64,000 nucleotides of DNA from Amoebophrya sp. A120 (taxonomy: Eukaryota > Sar > Dinophyceae > Syndiniales > Amoebophryaceae), in assembly GCA_905178155.1 (NCBI GenBank), contig CAJINV010000013.1, positions 3,220,158 through 3,284,157 on the forward strand, read 5' to 3'. A model generated the notes under the pieces. It worked only from the letters and a program-made list of their open reading frames with translations, searched no databases and was not told where the DNA came from. This document shows, piece after piece, positions 24,592-36,696 of the stretch. Position numbers and translations under genes: made by a program. Within the stretch, counting starts at the first letter, position 1; every line of letters starts with the position of its first letter.

Positions 24592-25841
24592 TCAAAGTGA
24601 AGATGGGATAGTTAGTAACGCGATAATCGAAAAAGAAAAACACTAAACCAATAGCAAAACTTTCCCGAGTTCGGCGGGCGGCTTCGATCTAGTACGTAAG
24701 CAGAAAAGATGAAGGAGCACATCCACTTTGATCCATTTTGACTAGAGAATGAGGATGTGGCTGGTATGCCGCAGTCGGTCAATGATCAAGTTCGGTTTCT
24801 TGAAGAGAAGCACGATCACAGAGTGTTTTTGAACTGAATTTGCAGCAGATGCAGATGGTTGAGTGAAGACAAGAAGCTGTGCATTGAAACGCCGGCCCGG
24901 TAACAACCGGAAGGCAAAAACAAGCATAAGCAAGGGTGAGCGATAGTTTGTTTGGAGCTGAGAGTTGGATTTCGGGAAGCGAGTAAGCACCAACAAGTAG
25001 AAGAAGGCTCTTCAGTTTGGAGAGAATATGAATATGCACCTACTGCTGCAGTACTAGCGAATAGTGAAAAGTAGGTCCTCTTTGAGAGGGTTGTTTCCCG
25101 TCACAACTTCCTCCAGTGCTCATAACTGACATGTGAGTTTCATCAAGTTTTTAGATATACCAAAAATCCCTTGAGTTGAGCGGCTCAGTTTTCTGTTGCG
25201 AGCAGTCTCGCAACAGAAACTTCGGAGTTTGCGTGATTGGCCTGCTTGTGGAAAACTCACAGCAGCTTTGCTGTGATTTCACATGCTACCAGCAACTCCA
25301 GCCGTGTGACCTGGTAGTGACAGCATGCACAACATTAAAGAGCATTCGATGCAAGATATTCTTTTAGTCTGTAAGCTAAAAAACAAATAATTTTGTGGGT
25401 AAGAATTAGCTGCTATAGTAGTGTAGCCTTCATACGGCTTCGCCTCGCGCCTCAGCAGAACTGAAGACTTATCTTCGGTATACATAACCAAAACGAAAAA
25501 CCCGTTTTGGGGCGTTTCGTAAGAAGAAATGCAACTTCCTTGATATCATGATGACTGTCTCAAAAATGCTACAACTGTGTGCAAGGAGGTGTCCGTGTCG
25601 GACTGCTGCTGGTCTTCATCTGGTGTCGGGCGAAGGGTTGCGAATGTGATGCCCCGCTTCTGCTGAAGTGGACGAGAATCGTTCGTATCGAAGCGTCAAA
25701 AAACTATTGTTGCGCAGACAACCACAGTTGCCGTACCTCGACGAAGATCAAGCTGAAAGTCGTCCTCTGCTGTACCACGACTCGAACTTCGACTTTTTCA
25801 CGCACTTCTAGTACTGCGCGACCTGGAGAAGAACCGCCAGT
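24592..25841. other. Intergenic region
   Basis: No supported gene. It contains two neighbouring hairpins (separate entry) and otherwise ordinary sequence up to the PP2C start. Confidence 0.5.
25190..25276. repeat. Two adjacent perfect hairpins
   Basis: The first has 13-bp arms, TTTCTGTTGCGAG and its complement, at 25190-25202 and 25207-25219 with a 4-base loop. The second has 8-bp arms, TCACAGCA and its complement, at 25257-25264 and 25269-25276. They lie between the APC10 and PP2C genes. Possible RNA structure or boundary element; role unknown. Confidence 0.65.
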
Positions 25842-28817
25842 ATGGGTTCCTATCTCTCAAGCCCGGTGACGCACAAGGAGATGTGCGGGGGCGAATCGCG
25901 AGAAAACCCCTTCGTTATGCAGATGAGAAAGAATCACATAAGAGAGCAAATTAGTCTTCCTATTCCTTTGCTTGAAAGGGCCGTAGCTTTGTCGAAAGCC
26001 AAACAAAGAAGCGCGATGAATCAATTCTCGCTGTTGAGTCTCAATTACGCTAAAGCGAATCCCAATGCGTGCTGGGTGTGGCTGTGAAAAGGCTAATTCC
26101 GCTGTGTGTGATTTTTTCACTTCCATCAGAGTCGGGGAAGTGGCAGGGTGTATGATGCAAGGTTGGAGAAAAACGATGGAGGACGCCCACATCTTATGGC
26201 AAGAAAACATTAGTTTAGTCGGTGGCCGCGCATGCGTTGCAGAAGTTCATTGGATGCGGGTTTTTTTTCGCAATGATGTGACTTTCCTCAACTTTGATTG
26301 TGATTGAGATGTGAATTTCAAAATTTCTCCCAGGAGAACTACCAGGGGATAATATGTAGCGAAGCTGCACGTGCACGCCATGCATGGACAACCACCTCAT
26401 TTTGCCTTCCATACTTTTGCCTGCCGGACCTCACAGCCTTCTCCCATCCTGTTCTAGACGAGGTAGCGAACAGCTTCTAACTTTTCTTCTTTTTTCCCGT
26501 GGCTAGTGGCAGTGCTACGTACCGGTGTAGCGAAATTTTGCGCGCGAGGATGTTACGAAGTAGATTTTCGAAGACCAGCGATGAATTTCAATTTTTCATC
26601 CGAAAAACAGGTCGGCATCGGGGACGGCAAAGACGGCGCAGCCGGTGGAGCGAAAAAAGGCCTGGAGCACAGGATACAGGACCAGTGGAAGGGACACAGT
26701 CTCTTTGCCGTTTTCGACGGGCACGGCGGTGCGGATGTGGCGAAATTCTGCGCCAGCTGCGTCCCGATGATGCTGTTGCGAAAAGACATGGAGATGACCA
26801 CCTCGTCGTCCGGGGCCTCCAAGGGCGATTGTAGCGGTGCTAAGCTCGAATCCTTACTTGTGGATGTGCACCACAGATTAGACGACTTGCTCAGGGATGA
26901 CAAGTACGGTTCACGTTTTTTGCGAACACGACAAAATCATTGATTTGAGGTTGCGCACCGTGCTTTCTTTCATCGTGTAATTAGCATGCCGATGCGTTAT
27001 AAAAACTACGTGCATAAAGTAAGATAAAAAAAGCTTGTTCTCGTCCTATCAGGTACTGTCGCGCCCTCGTCCCCACCGCTTCCAATGGGAACGGGGCCGC
27101 CGGGAATGGCAGCGGGGACTCGCCCAATGGTAGAACGACGCCAGGAGGCGCCACAGGACCAAACGGGCCCGCGCTGTCCCTTCTCCAGCAATCCTTGCAG
27201 AAGGACCTGGCCGGGGCGAAAGCGAAAGGGTCGCTGTCGACCGGACAAGCGACGAATGTGATGGTCAAGATGATGCTGTTGCAGCAGATGACAGGCGGGG
27301 GGAAAGGCGGAGGGATGACAGGAGGTGGGCCGGGAAACAAGAGGAATTTGGAATTAGACGACGACATTTTTAGCACAGAGGACGACGACATGAACAGTGG
27401 GTCATCATCCAGCAGTTCCTCAGGGCTGAAACCCGCAGAGCTTTTGCAGGATTTGTGGGAGAGTAAAAGCAACTCGAGCACGGCAACGAGCTCCACCTCG
27501 GCCTCTTCTAGTTCCTCCAAAACGACAGACAAGGACAAAATTACCGGAAAAATCACGGACGGAACAGCAGCCGATCCAGATCGCGCCTGCACCTCCCGGT
27601 CGCAATCGCACCCGACAGCCGGGCTGGGTGGCGTGATGAGTGGCGGGCTTTTAGCAGGCCACGACCGATTCGGTGGCGGGCCCCCGCCAGCAGCGTGTAT
27701 AGCGAGGCTGATGGGCTGCACCGCGGTGCAGGCACTGGTGACTCCGGAGGGAAAGGTACTTGATTGATAGTAAAAAAGTGCAGATAAAACATGATCATGC
27801 CACTTTTGTACATGCAGTTTTGCATAGATACGCGGCAAATTGACTTCTTTCATTCTCTTTGTAAGCCACCTAAAAATTAAACGTTCTATACAGGTCATTG
27901 TCGCAAACGCCGGTGACAGTCGGTGCGTAGTTTGCCAGCGAGACGGTCACGCGCACGCCCTTTCCCACGACCACAAACCGGACCAACAGCGCGAACAGAA
28001 CCGCATTCACGCCGCCGGCGGGCGGGTCGAGGTCTGCAAGCCGTTAGCGGCGGGCGGAAGGACCCACCATCGCGTGAATGGAAACCTCAACCTGTCCCGA
28101 GCGATAGGCGATCTGGAGTACAAACAAAGACAGGACTTGCCCCCAGATCAACAGGTATACATAGCTGCTAGAGAACTTTATTTTGATAATGCTGACAGAA
28201 GATTGATCAGAATCAGATTCAAATGTGAACAACAACAATTTTCAAGTCCGCTAAGTGTAAGTAATTTTCTCGTTGATTCCCCCTTACAACATCAGATAAT
28301 CTGCTCCACACCGGACATCATCACCTATGACATTGCACCGGGCGACGACTTTCTGATTCTCGCCTGCGACGGCGTGTGGGACATGATGACCAACCAGGAG
28401 GCCTGCGACTTCGTCCGCACGAGGTTAAAAAAGGGCTCCGCGCTGAAACAGATCTGCGCGGACCTGCTGGACGCCTGCCTAGCCGACGACCCGCGGAAAC
28501 AAGGCGGTTTGGGCGGGGACAACACCACGGTGCTGCTGGTCAAGCTGAAGTACAGCTTCGAGGCCCGGAACAACAAGGGCGTGAAGAAAAACGCGGGGAA
28601 CTACGGGCTGAGTGACGAAGAAAACATGACAGCAAATAGTACAGGCATTTTTACCATGGCGGTCGACGAGGGCGGGAATGATTTGAAGTCCCTCGCGGAG
28701 TTGAGGAATCCCAGCTCGCAGTCGACCAACAGCAACACGCAGGACAGCACAAACTCCGCCGCGTCCTTATCCTCGAGCAGTAGTGGCAGAGACCTGGTGC
28801 AGATTGCGTTTTCGTAG
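25842..28817 (+). CDS. PP2C-family Ser/Thr phosphatase with low-complexity insertion
   Basis: Start MGSYLSSPVTHKEMCGG, with Gly2 suggesting N-myristoylation. Supported exons: from 25842; from 26130 (GWRKTMEDAHI); about 26580-26903; 27053-27755; 27894-28154; 28296-28817. The joins from 26903 onward are in phase with GT-AG. The first two introns and the exon edges between 25900 and 26600 are uncertain. PP2C motifs appear in order: MEDAH, FAVFDGHGGADV, VIVANAGDSRCVV, SHDHKPDQQREQNRI with AAGGRV, LSRAIGDLEY, LILACDGVWDMM and GGDNTTVLLVKL. The metal-binding Asp residues are all present, so it should be active. Exon 27053-27755 adds about 230 residues of Gly/Ser/acidic low-complexity sequence inside the catalytic domain. 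A 90-residue Ser/Asn-rich tail follows the domain. Confidence 0.9.
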
Positions 28818-29859
28818 ACGTAGGTGTTGGATGATGAGCAGTACTCAGTGTACGGATACCGTGCACAGCGGAAAAAACAGAGAGATACGAGCAATAGACG
28901 TAGAACAAGTTGCACCCCTCAAAAGGAATACAACAACGAACGAATTTCTAGGAGCCCTAGAAGAAGCTATGCTAGTCCTACGTATGAACAATTAGAGCTA
29001 CCCCGGTAATGATTTCATCTTCATAGTTTCATCCCGACTTCGTTGCGCTCGCGCATTGATTATCGAATAATAAAACATAAGTACTCACAACGAGAGACGA
29101 ACCGTTTCAGAGAGTTGTAGGACCTAGATGGAAGTTTCTTGTTATCAACAAAAAGAGAGAGTTCGTACCAGACGACAAAGAACTCAGCATTTTTTCAAGA
29201 ACGAATTAGTGGCGCTTGTCGGCACAAAAGGGGACGGAATGCAGCGAAGGTGACGAAGATATTTGACTGCACCAGCATCATGGACCACTTAAATGAAAAC
29301 CTAATGAACTCGTGCAAGTACAATGAGTAGTCCCCCCGTGCTCTTACCGATACCGTGTCGACTATTACACAAAACAAGTGACCGCCCATTGATCTCAACG
29401 GATGGACGTTTTGCTTTCGAATGCGCACAGTTTCGTAGTTGCGAAATCAGAATCACAACCAGACTTAATAATTTTGGTGACTTGATACGACAAGGTCACC
29501 GGTCAGGCTTTTGTGCCTATTGGGCTCGGGTTCTTGTTGAAGGTCAGCGTCGGAGAGAGAAGGAAAGAGAAAAAGAGATTTTTGCATGAACGCGCATTAA
29601 CATTATGGCTGGTCGATCTGAGCGTGAACAGCGGCACTTCTCGGGACGATATCGAGAATCGAGTGAAGAGGTTGATTTGGTTTGAGGGGCAGCGGCAAGG
29701 AGGAGCAGTGCCATCGAGAACGACTCGAAAAGACATTATCGAGTAAATTAAAGATTCAGAAGGCCAGAAAAAAATATATCGGTTTCATCTTTTGGAGGAC
29801 CAATACAGCAGTACTAGTAGACTACTAGTGGCTTTGTTCTTCATTGCCCACTCACAACA
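28818..29859. other. Intergenic region
   Basis: Short overlapping open frames only, none with family resemblance. Nothing else seen. Confidence 0.5.
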
Positions 29860-31320
29860 ATGTCGGGCGCAGAGACCACTAGCGGCAACTCTTTATGTCT
29901 CTCCCTACTGCAGCTTTGCCAAGGCGGTGGCAGTAGCAGCAGCCGAAGTTCATCAAGAAGTTGTGATGAAAATATTAAAACACGTCAACTCTCGAACTCG
30001 ACCTCTTTGTTACAATCGGAAATCGACGCCGTTCGGAGTGAAAATAACGCCATCGACGTGAGCAGCCTCTACCACGTGGCCGGACCAAGAAGTGATCTTT
30101 CCCGGATAACGACCACAGCCTGCGCCACGTCTCCGTCTAGAGCAACTGTTTCACACAGTGCGGCAATCCCGCTGATGCAGAAAAATCGCCCCGCGGCCAA
30201 AACTTCTACCATTCCGCACCTAAAAAGGAAGTGTTCACGTCGATCGGCTTGCTGCACTTTCACCACATTGAGTAGAAGTGCAGCGCCACGACTAGTCTAC
30301 CTAACATTTTGCAGAGCTGATATTGACCGCTTCAGTCCCGACGCGCAGCATGAGGCCGTCGTTGCGGACGGCGCGAGGCCAAGAAAAATGATGAAAAAGC
30401 AGCACACTGTACTGATCGATCACGACGGGCCGGGCGAGATGGAGGATCAAGCGAGAAAGGCCACTACGGAACCAGCGGTAGCTGAGGATGACCGAGAAGA
30501 TGGAAAAGATGATGATAATGACATGTCGGACAAACATGCAGCAGACTTGGCACGACAACCAGAACCACAATCATCGTCCTCCTTCGCGGAACAAGCAGAA
30601 CCAGCAGTCGAAACAAAGATGAATTATCCTGATTCAAGTGTTTCACCAAACAACACGACCATGCTATTGACCCCGTACGAATCCCACCTCTTCGCCGAGA
30701 GCTACCGGCTGACGGGGAATGCTACCGTGGCGACCTTCCTCGACAAGTGCGGGTTGTTCGAGGTTTTCGAAACCCTGGACGACAACCGCGACGGCGTGTT
30801 GCAGTGTGACGAGTGCGCTTGCGAGGCGATGGACAGGAATGCGGATAATACGACGGACATCGGGGAATTTTACCACTTTTGTGTGCAGGAAGAGGAGATT
30901 TCGAACATGAGAAGCTGCGACGACGATGATGACGTCGAGGAGCTCGGGCTCCTCCTGGACAATCAAGCTACTAACCACATCGGGACCCGGGAGCAACAAG
31001 ACGCGGGAGAAACCGTTTCCGCGTTTCTGGAACCTCCGCAATATCGAGACGACGATTCCTTTTATACCGCAGCAAGCGACGAGAGCGATGTCAGTTTCAA
31101 CGACAACTACGCCGAAGATGTGCCAATGCTTGATCATCTTCACGGGGATCGATCCGCGCCGACATTCGGAGGGCACGAACAGGGTCGTGTAAATTCCAAA
31201 ACAAGGGCAAAGAGGGGTCCAGGGAGACGAGAAGGAGTGGAGCCGGGCGGAGCCTGTTCAGACGATGCTTCTCCTCCTGTTGGTCGCCCCGCAGCAGGGA
31301 AGCGAAAGGGAAATGGGTAA
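29860..31320 (+). CDS. EF-hand-like protein with long disordered N-terminus
   Basis: Single exon, 486 residues, from ATG 29860. The first 260 residues are Ser/Arg/Asp-rich and without known domains. A paired EF-hand-like module follows: FETLDDNRDGVLQCDE at about 303-318, with D-D-N-D-G spacing close to a calcium loop, and MDRNADNTTDIGEFYHF at about 324-340, which lacks the usual Gly. The C-terminus is acidic, then basic (SKTRAKRGPGRREG). It probably binds calcium through the first hand only; partner and location unknown. No relationship to the EF-hand gene at 5524 is visible beyond the motif. Confidence 0.6.
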   Translation: MSGAETTSGNSLCLSLLQLCQGGGSSSSRSSSRSCDENIKTRQLSNSTSLLQSEIDAVRSENNAIDVSSLYHVAGPRSDLSRITTTACATSPSRATVSHSAAIPLMQKNRPAAKTSTIPHLKRKCSRRSACCTFTTLSRSAAPRLVYLTFCRADIDRFSPDAQHEAVVADGARPRKMMKKQHTVLIDHDGPGEMEDQARKATTEPAVAEDDREDGKDDDNDMSDKHAADLARQPEPQSSSSFAEQAEPAVETKMNYPDSSVSPNNTTMLLTPYESHLFAESYRLTGNATVATFLDKCGLFEVFETLDDNRDGVLQCDECACEAMDRNADNTTDIGEFYHFCVQEEEISNMRSCDDDDDVEELGLLLDNQATNHIGTREQQDAGETVSAFLEPPQYRDDDSFYTAASDESDVSFNDNYAEDVPMLDHLHGDRSAPTFGGHEQGRVNSKTRAKRGPGRREGVEPGGACSDDASPPVGRPAAGKRKGNG

Positions 31321-32706
31321 AGACGGTATTCCGGACTTTGTTGTCGTACGATTGCCAAGAAAATTTGTATAAAATGAAAAAAGCTTCTGGATGGTGTTCG
31401 TCTCACTTCATCAAAAAGCTCCGCATTCATTTTAGCTGAGCCGCTGCTCTTCACTTCCTCTTGCTGCTTGTACTTTCTCGTTCGCACGTTAGATCTTTCA
31501 CTACTTACTTCAGTTGATGACGAACTTGACCTCGCAAACCCGGAGGAGCCAAGGTCAGGGACGCCAAGGTCACGGTCGCGAGAGCAAACGATGCCCCCTT
31601 ATAGCGGAAGAAGTTGGGATCACGCGTTTCCGGGCGTTGGCCGGGGTGCGAGAGGGGTGAGACCTATCTCAACAAAGCACTGTCAGACTATGACTAGCTT
31701 CATGCTTCATGTTCGCACAGAAAATATATCCTTTCCCAGTACGGCTACGGGTGCGAGGGCGGCTGCGAACATCAGGAGTATTGTAAGCATATTGCATGGC
31801 ATTCCTGTTGGAGGGAAGCGGACTAGCTGCCTTTGATGCGTATCATCACGATGAAGCATGAGCTCGGCAGGATTCCGCAATGCTTGCGAAGCGTTTTTAG
31901 CATACTTTTCTCTTCGGATAATGCAATGCTGCAAAAGATCAAATATTATACGTGTTTTGCTTGTAGATTTGCACGTACAGCAGTCACTCGCACGCCTAAA
32001 GAAGCGAGCACGCATATTGGTTTTAGGTTTGGCCCTAAGATAGGAAGACAGTGGTTTGATCATCGATACAGTGCGAGGGGAGCAGACCACGGCGACGAGG
32101 AGACAGTCGCTTTGTTTCTGCCATGCAGCCACAACAAGTCATAGACCCGGCCGATGTACACCTGTCGATGGATGGATTTCCAGCGCCGTAGTTGCGTCAT
32201 GATGACACAAATCAAAAGCAAAACAAAGAACACAACGAACCCGAGCTGCATCTCCGTATGTGGGCTTGACTTTCAAGAACAAGATCTTCCGCTGCGTGAG
32301 CTTGTTCACAAGCGTACAGAATTCACATCAGCAGTGGCAGCATGTGATTTTGATCGAATTGAGACTCAGGTCAGCATAACTTCTTCCGATGAGAGAGAGG
32401 ATGCCTTGCAACACGTGATTCCGTATTAGTGTGTCAGGGTGAGTAGTGCTTCGTTCTACCTGCCTCACGTTGATGGGCAGTGTTGTGTTTGTTCAGTGGA
32501 AAACAGTGACTTACATTTCGTCTGTAGTGCGCTCCTAGAAGTTCAATTGGGTTCAAGCCCAAGGATAAGGATTACTTTTACCCAGCGGCTGCTTGTTCAT
32601 CCATCTTCGGTCAATAGCCCCTTCTGTTTTCCGACCCGAATCCCCTCCCAGTTTCACGCGGTCGCAATATAAAGAGCCAACAAAATACCTTTCCACCTCG
32701 TCCACC
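31321..32706. other. Intergenic region
   Basis: Several short open frames on both strands (for example 31468-31836 +) lack family resemblance or splice logic. No other feature seen. Confidence 0.5.
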
Positions 32707-34758
32707 ATGATCGAAATCAACGGTTCCTCGAAGAGCGTGATGGAGAACCTGGTCCGCAGCCAGGCCCAGAACACGCTCCTGCTTCAGAAAAAATCCGCCT
32801 ACTCGGTGCGGATCTCGAGGTTTGCGGTCATTCTCGGCGAAGTCGTCCGGTGCTTTATCCGTCGGAAATACTGGAAATTGCTCTTCGACCACCTGTCTTC
32901 CTCCTCGTTGAGAAGAACCGCCGCGGCGGAAAGACAAAGCAGAGAGGAGGAACAGCGAATAGTGGAACGAGGAGGGGGTGCGGGAGCGGGCGGAGTAGAT
33001 CTAGAGGGAGGTCGTCGTGGCTTTCCTGCCAGAGGCGCCGCACCGCCGGGGCAAACACTGCGAAATGGTGATTTTTATTTCCCCGAGCGCCGCACTGAAG
33101 TAGATGTAGATCTAGATGAAGAGCAACATTTTCATCGAAGCAACCACCCAGCACAGGTTCTCTCGTCTTCTGTGTCACCGGACGATGTGGACCGACGGCA
33201 TCAACATCCTGCGAGCGCGAGCAAAGAAAGCTGGGACTTTCGCACTCAACTAGGACATTACAATCACCGAGAGAGCAGCGCAGCTTTCGCAACGTCAGCT
33301 ACCAGGAGTGGGCACCAATATCCATATCCGCAGGGAATCGAAGTTCGTGGGCCTGCCCCACAAGTAGAGGTGCCCTCTGCAAGCTCGTCGTCAAATAGAC
33401 CAAATCAACCATTCTCAGCCACCATAGCAGGACCTAGTTTCACCTCAAGTTCGCACACCCAAGACCCACTTCGTGTGGCTGCAGAGCGCGAGGACCACCT
33501 GAGCAGTAGGCTTCATCACCGGGGCCACAATAACGGCTTGTATGGTCCAGGTCCGGGTTCTCTACCGAACCATGACAACCAGCAACACGGTGCGAGTTTT
33601 TCTACCAGACCCGCTGTTGGACCACCCTCGCGTGTTCTCAGCGTCCACCACTCCGCCCCTGCTGTGCACGAACTCTCAGACACCTTTTCTCGACCGAAGA
33701 TCGTCTCGCAGTTGCGGTCGCACGTGTCCATGAGTGAAGCAATGCCTACTTCCGCCTCTGCTTCCTTGAAGCTTTCTGCTGGCGTCGACCAATCTAATCA
33801 CCCGCTCTGCTTGTCGTCAAAGTCGACCGCACTTGGGAGCATCAGTGCAGCAGGGTCAGGAACGGGAAAATCCGCGCATAAGTGGGATGTCAGCGAGAAG
33901 CCCCACCTACCTTCAAGTACAACGTACGGGCAAAATGTGGACGGAGAAGAAAATACGGGCCGAACTTTTATGGCAGCAATAAGTTCTTTCTCTTCTTCTA
34001 ATATGGCTGCAGGGGGGTCTGGATTTGGGAGAAGTACCAACGGCCGGTCGCACATGCTGTCGAAGCCAACTGGTGTCTCGGCCTCCGCCTCGAAGGAATA
34101 TTTGCAGGTATATTTGAATGAGGATTATTATTTCTAAGTATTTGATATATGTCTATAATCGATTTGGACTTGATTCAAAAGTATAGAATCGTGATTGTCC
34201 ATCTAGTTCTAGATCTGGCGAGAAACTTACACTAGAGAAGATGATATGACAAAGGACTGCTCATTACAGCCTTCAAACCATGTTCACCGCTCCGCCCTGC
34301 GCCGCATCCAGTCCGAGTTAGTGGAATCCACTGCAACTGCGAGTAAGTCATCTACTACCTTCACGTCGAGTAAAAAATACGCTGGCAGTGCCTTCATGAC
34401 ACCTGCGCCCACTGTACCCTCCACTGCAAACAATCGTCGCCCAGGGGCATTTTCGTCAGATGCCATTTATGGAGGACAGAAAAACTTCACTGCGTCTATC
34501 TTCTCTACCCCTTCTGCAGGAGCTGCTAGTACAGGCGGCACTGGAAGTTGCAGTAGCGCTTCTGCCTCGGCAAGTGGAAACAAGTTGAAGCCGCACCGTA
34601 CTAAGTCGGACTTCTACTCATGTACCACAGCGCGGACAAATCGCGATGTTGCGCCGGGAGGTAAGAATAGTAGCACAACGATGTCCGCCTTTCGGGGGAC
34701 GAGTAGCGGACACACATCAACGAGGACCCAGCAGTTTTCCCGCCTCGGACCTTGGTAG
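32707..34758 (+). CDS. Unknown Ser-rich low-complexity protein
   Basis: Exons 32707-34107 and 34270-34758 join in phase through a GT-AG intron (TTGCAG|GTATAT .. TTACAG|CCTTCA), giving about 629 residues. Residues 1-65 look folded (MIEINGSSKSVMENLVRSQA, then IRRKYWKLLFDHLSS with basic and aromatic residues). The rest is Ser/Gly/His-rich with no recognised domain and no signal peptide or membrane segment. The coding call rests on the long open frame, the consistent splice and the compositional match to other tails in this window. Confidence 0.6.
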
Positions 34759-36696
34759 CGGTAAATTCGCGCATACGAGGTTTTCTTTTCATACTAACTG
34801 CTCACCCACCACTTCTTTTCTAAAAAGCCATCTATACCAACAAGATCGTCTTGTCACCGCCAGAAGTAGAAGGCCTGCTACTGGCACGTATGAAATGCAA
34901 CGACCTGCCGTCCAACGTACAACTAAATTTACTGCACCACATACCAATACCAAATGAAACGCTTCTCACGACTTGCCACCACGCTTCTTCTACCAAAAAT
35001 GAAAATTACCATCCGTTTTGCAGAAGACACGCCACGAACCGACCGTGCATTACATACAGTTTTGCGTTTCCGCGATAGTAGCAGAGTTGTCTTCCCACAC
35101 ATCAGCTACTGCTGCGTCAGTTGTCTTGCTTTATCCCGCACCTGGATATCGGAGTACTTGACAAACTGCAACAGCATTTTCGCAAAATTTTGAAAAGGTG
35201 TAGACTGCAAACGCACCAGCAGACACGTCTGCATGATTTTGACGAACATCTCAACATCCTCATGTGACCACGACGACTCTCTCCGCAATCTTTCTCTCTG
35301 TGACTAAAAGAATACTTGTACTTCTTTCACCCTTAGCCTACACTTGATCGATATACATTTAATTGCCCTCGAGATTACAGCATCGCTGCTATCTCATGGA
35401 CATGGCGCGACGAGGGTATCGATGCAAGTGCCATATTGTAGTGGTCGCTCATCATGCTCCATCTAGATTAAAGGGCGAATAGCAATGGAGCTGCAGAACA
35501 GTCGCAGCATCACAAGTGAAGCGCATCCTTGTGGTTTGCTATCATTAGGCGTGAAAGATTTTTTCAAAACTGGTTTGTGTACCCTCAGCCCCAGCACGCC
35601 ACATCGGCGTCGTCGGCAGCACGACTTAATTCTGGTCAACACTAGAATCGAGCAATGCAACGCAGCACGACTTTCCTCCTCGCTGCAGTCTGTGCTTTCA
35701 ACAGCTGTTCATGTGGACGCCTTTGACCAAAGAACGAGCTCTACTTGGAAGCTCGTTCCACAATTACACGACTAGAAAATCTGGATCAGGATGAAAATCT
35801 AAACAGCCCGTCGATCAGATTGTGCATCATCACGCCTTCCTCTAAGCTCGTTTCCCGTGCTATAATTTCACCTGGGACCACGAGGGAGATCGCATAAAAT
35901 TCTGGTGAGCTTCTAGTAGCAGTGACAGGAAAAACACGACGACCCTGACCCTCGGATCTTCATTGTTTTCATCTGCTCGATGATTATTGTGGATCCAAAA
36001 ATGAAAATCGAAATTCGCAAGCACAAAATTCAAGGATCAGCGAAGGAATGTAGTGATGAAAGAAAGACAGAGCTGCTGAGGTATAAAAAATGGATCTGAA
36101 AGATGAAGCAACAATTTGAGTTCGATAGCCTGCAGCTTTGAACTTCTTTGAAGGAACTTTTGTGAGGACAAAACTTCTTTTGATCATCTTCTCTGCAACA
36201 AAAACCCTTCAGGCCTGTCCGAGGTGGTTTTTTAGACGGCTAGCAACGCAACAAGGGTCTACAACAAAGTTTTAGTTTTTTTAATGTAGAGCATCAACCA
36301 CAACAATTTGCATCAAGTGAAATTTAGATAAACGAGACCCGCTACAACTATCGATCGTTTTTGTTCATGAACTTTGAGGCCATTGTCTAGATTTTTGTGA
36401 TGAAAAGCGTACGGGTTTAAGTTTGACGAACGTTTTAGATCCAGTGTTGCCGAAATTCTAAAGTTCGTTGAAACTTCTTCTAGCAACGACCCGCAAATAA
36501 AGCAAGTACAGCTGCCAACCCGCACGCAAAATGTCCTTTATTTCATCAACAAACATCATTATATCGGCCACATCAATTTGTCCTTGAGTCTGACCCTGTT
36601 ACTTACGCGACCTCGAAGACTTGTGCTGCAGTGTCCTGTCTTGTTTGCTAGAAAAACATACCATATCAAAAGGACAAGACGGCGACCAGCAGCATC
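34759..36696. other. Intergenic region
   Basis: AT-balanced DNA with only short open frames. Nothing supported. Confidence 0.5.

Noticed and set aside
32545-32570. TTGGGTTCAAGCCCAA, T-arm-like hairpin
   Set aside because: Loop is six bases rather than seven and no cloverleaf partners are present.
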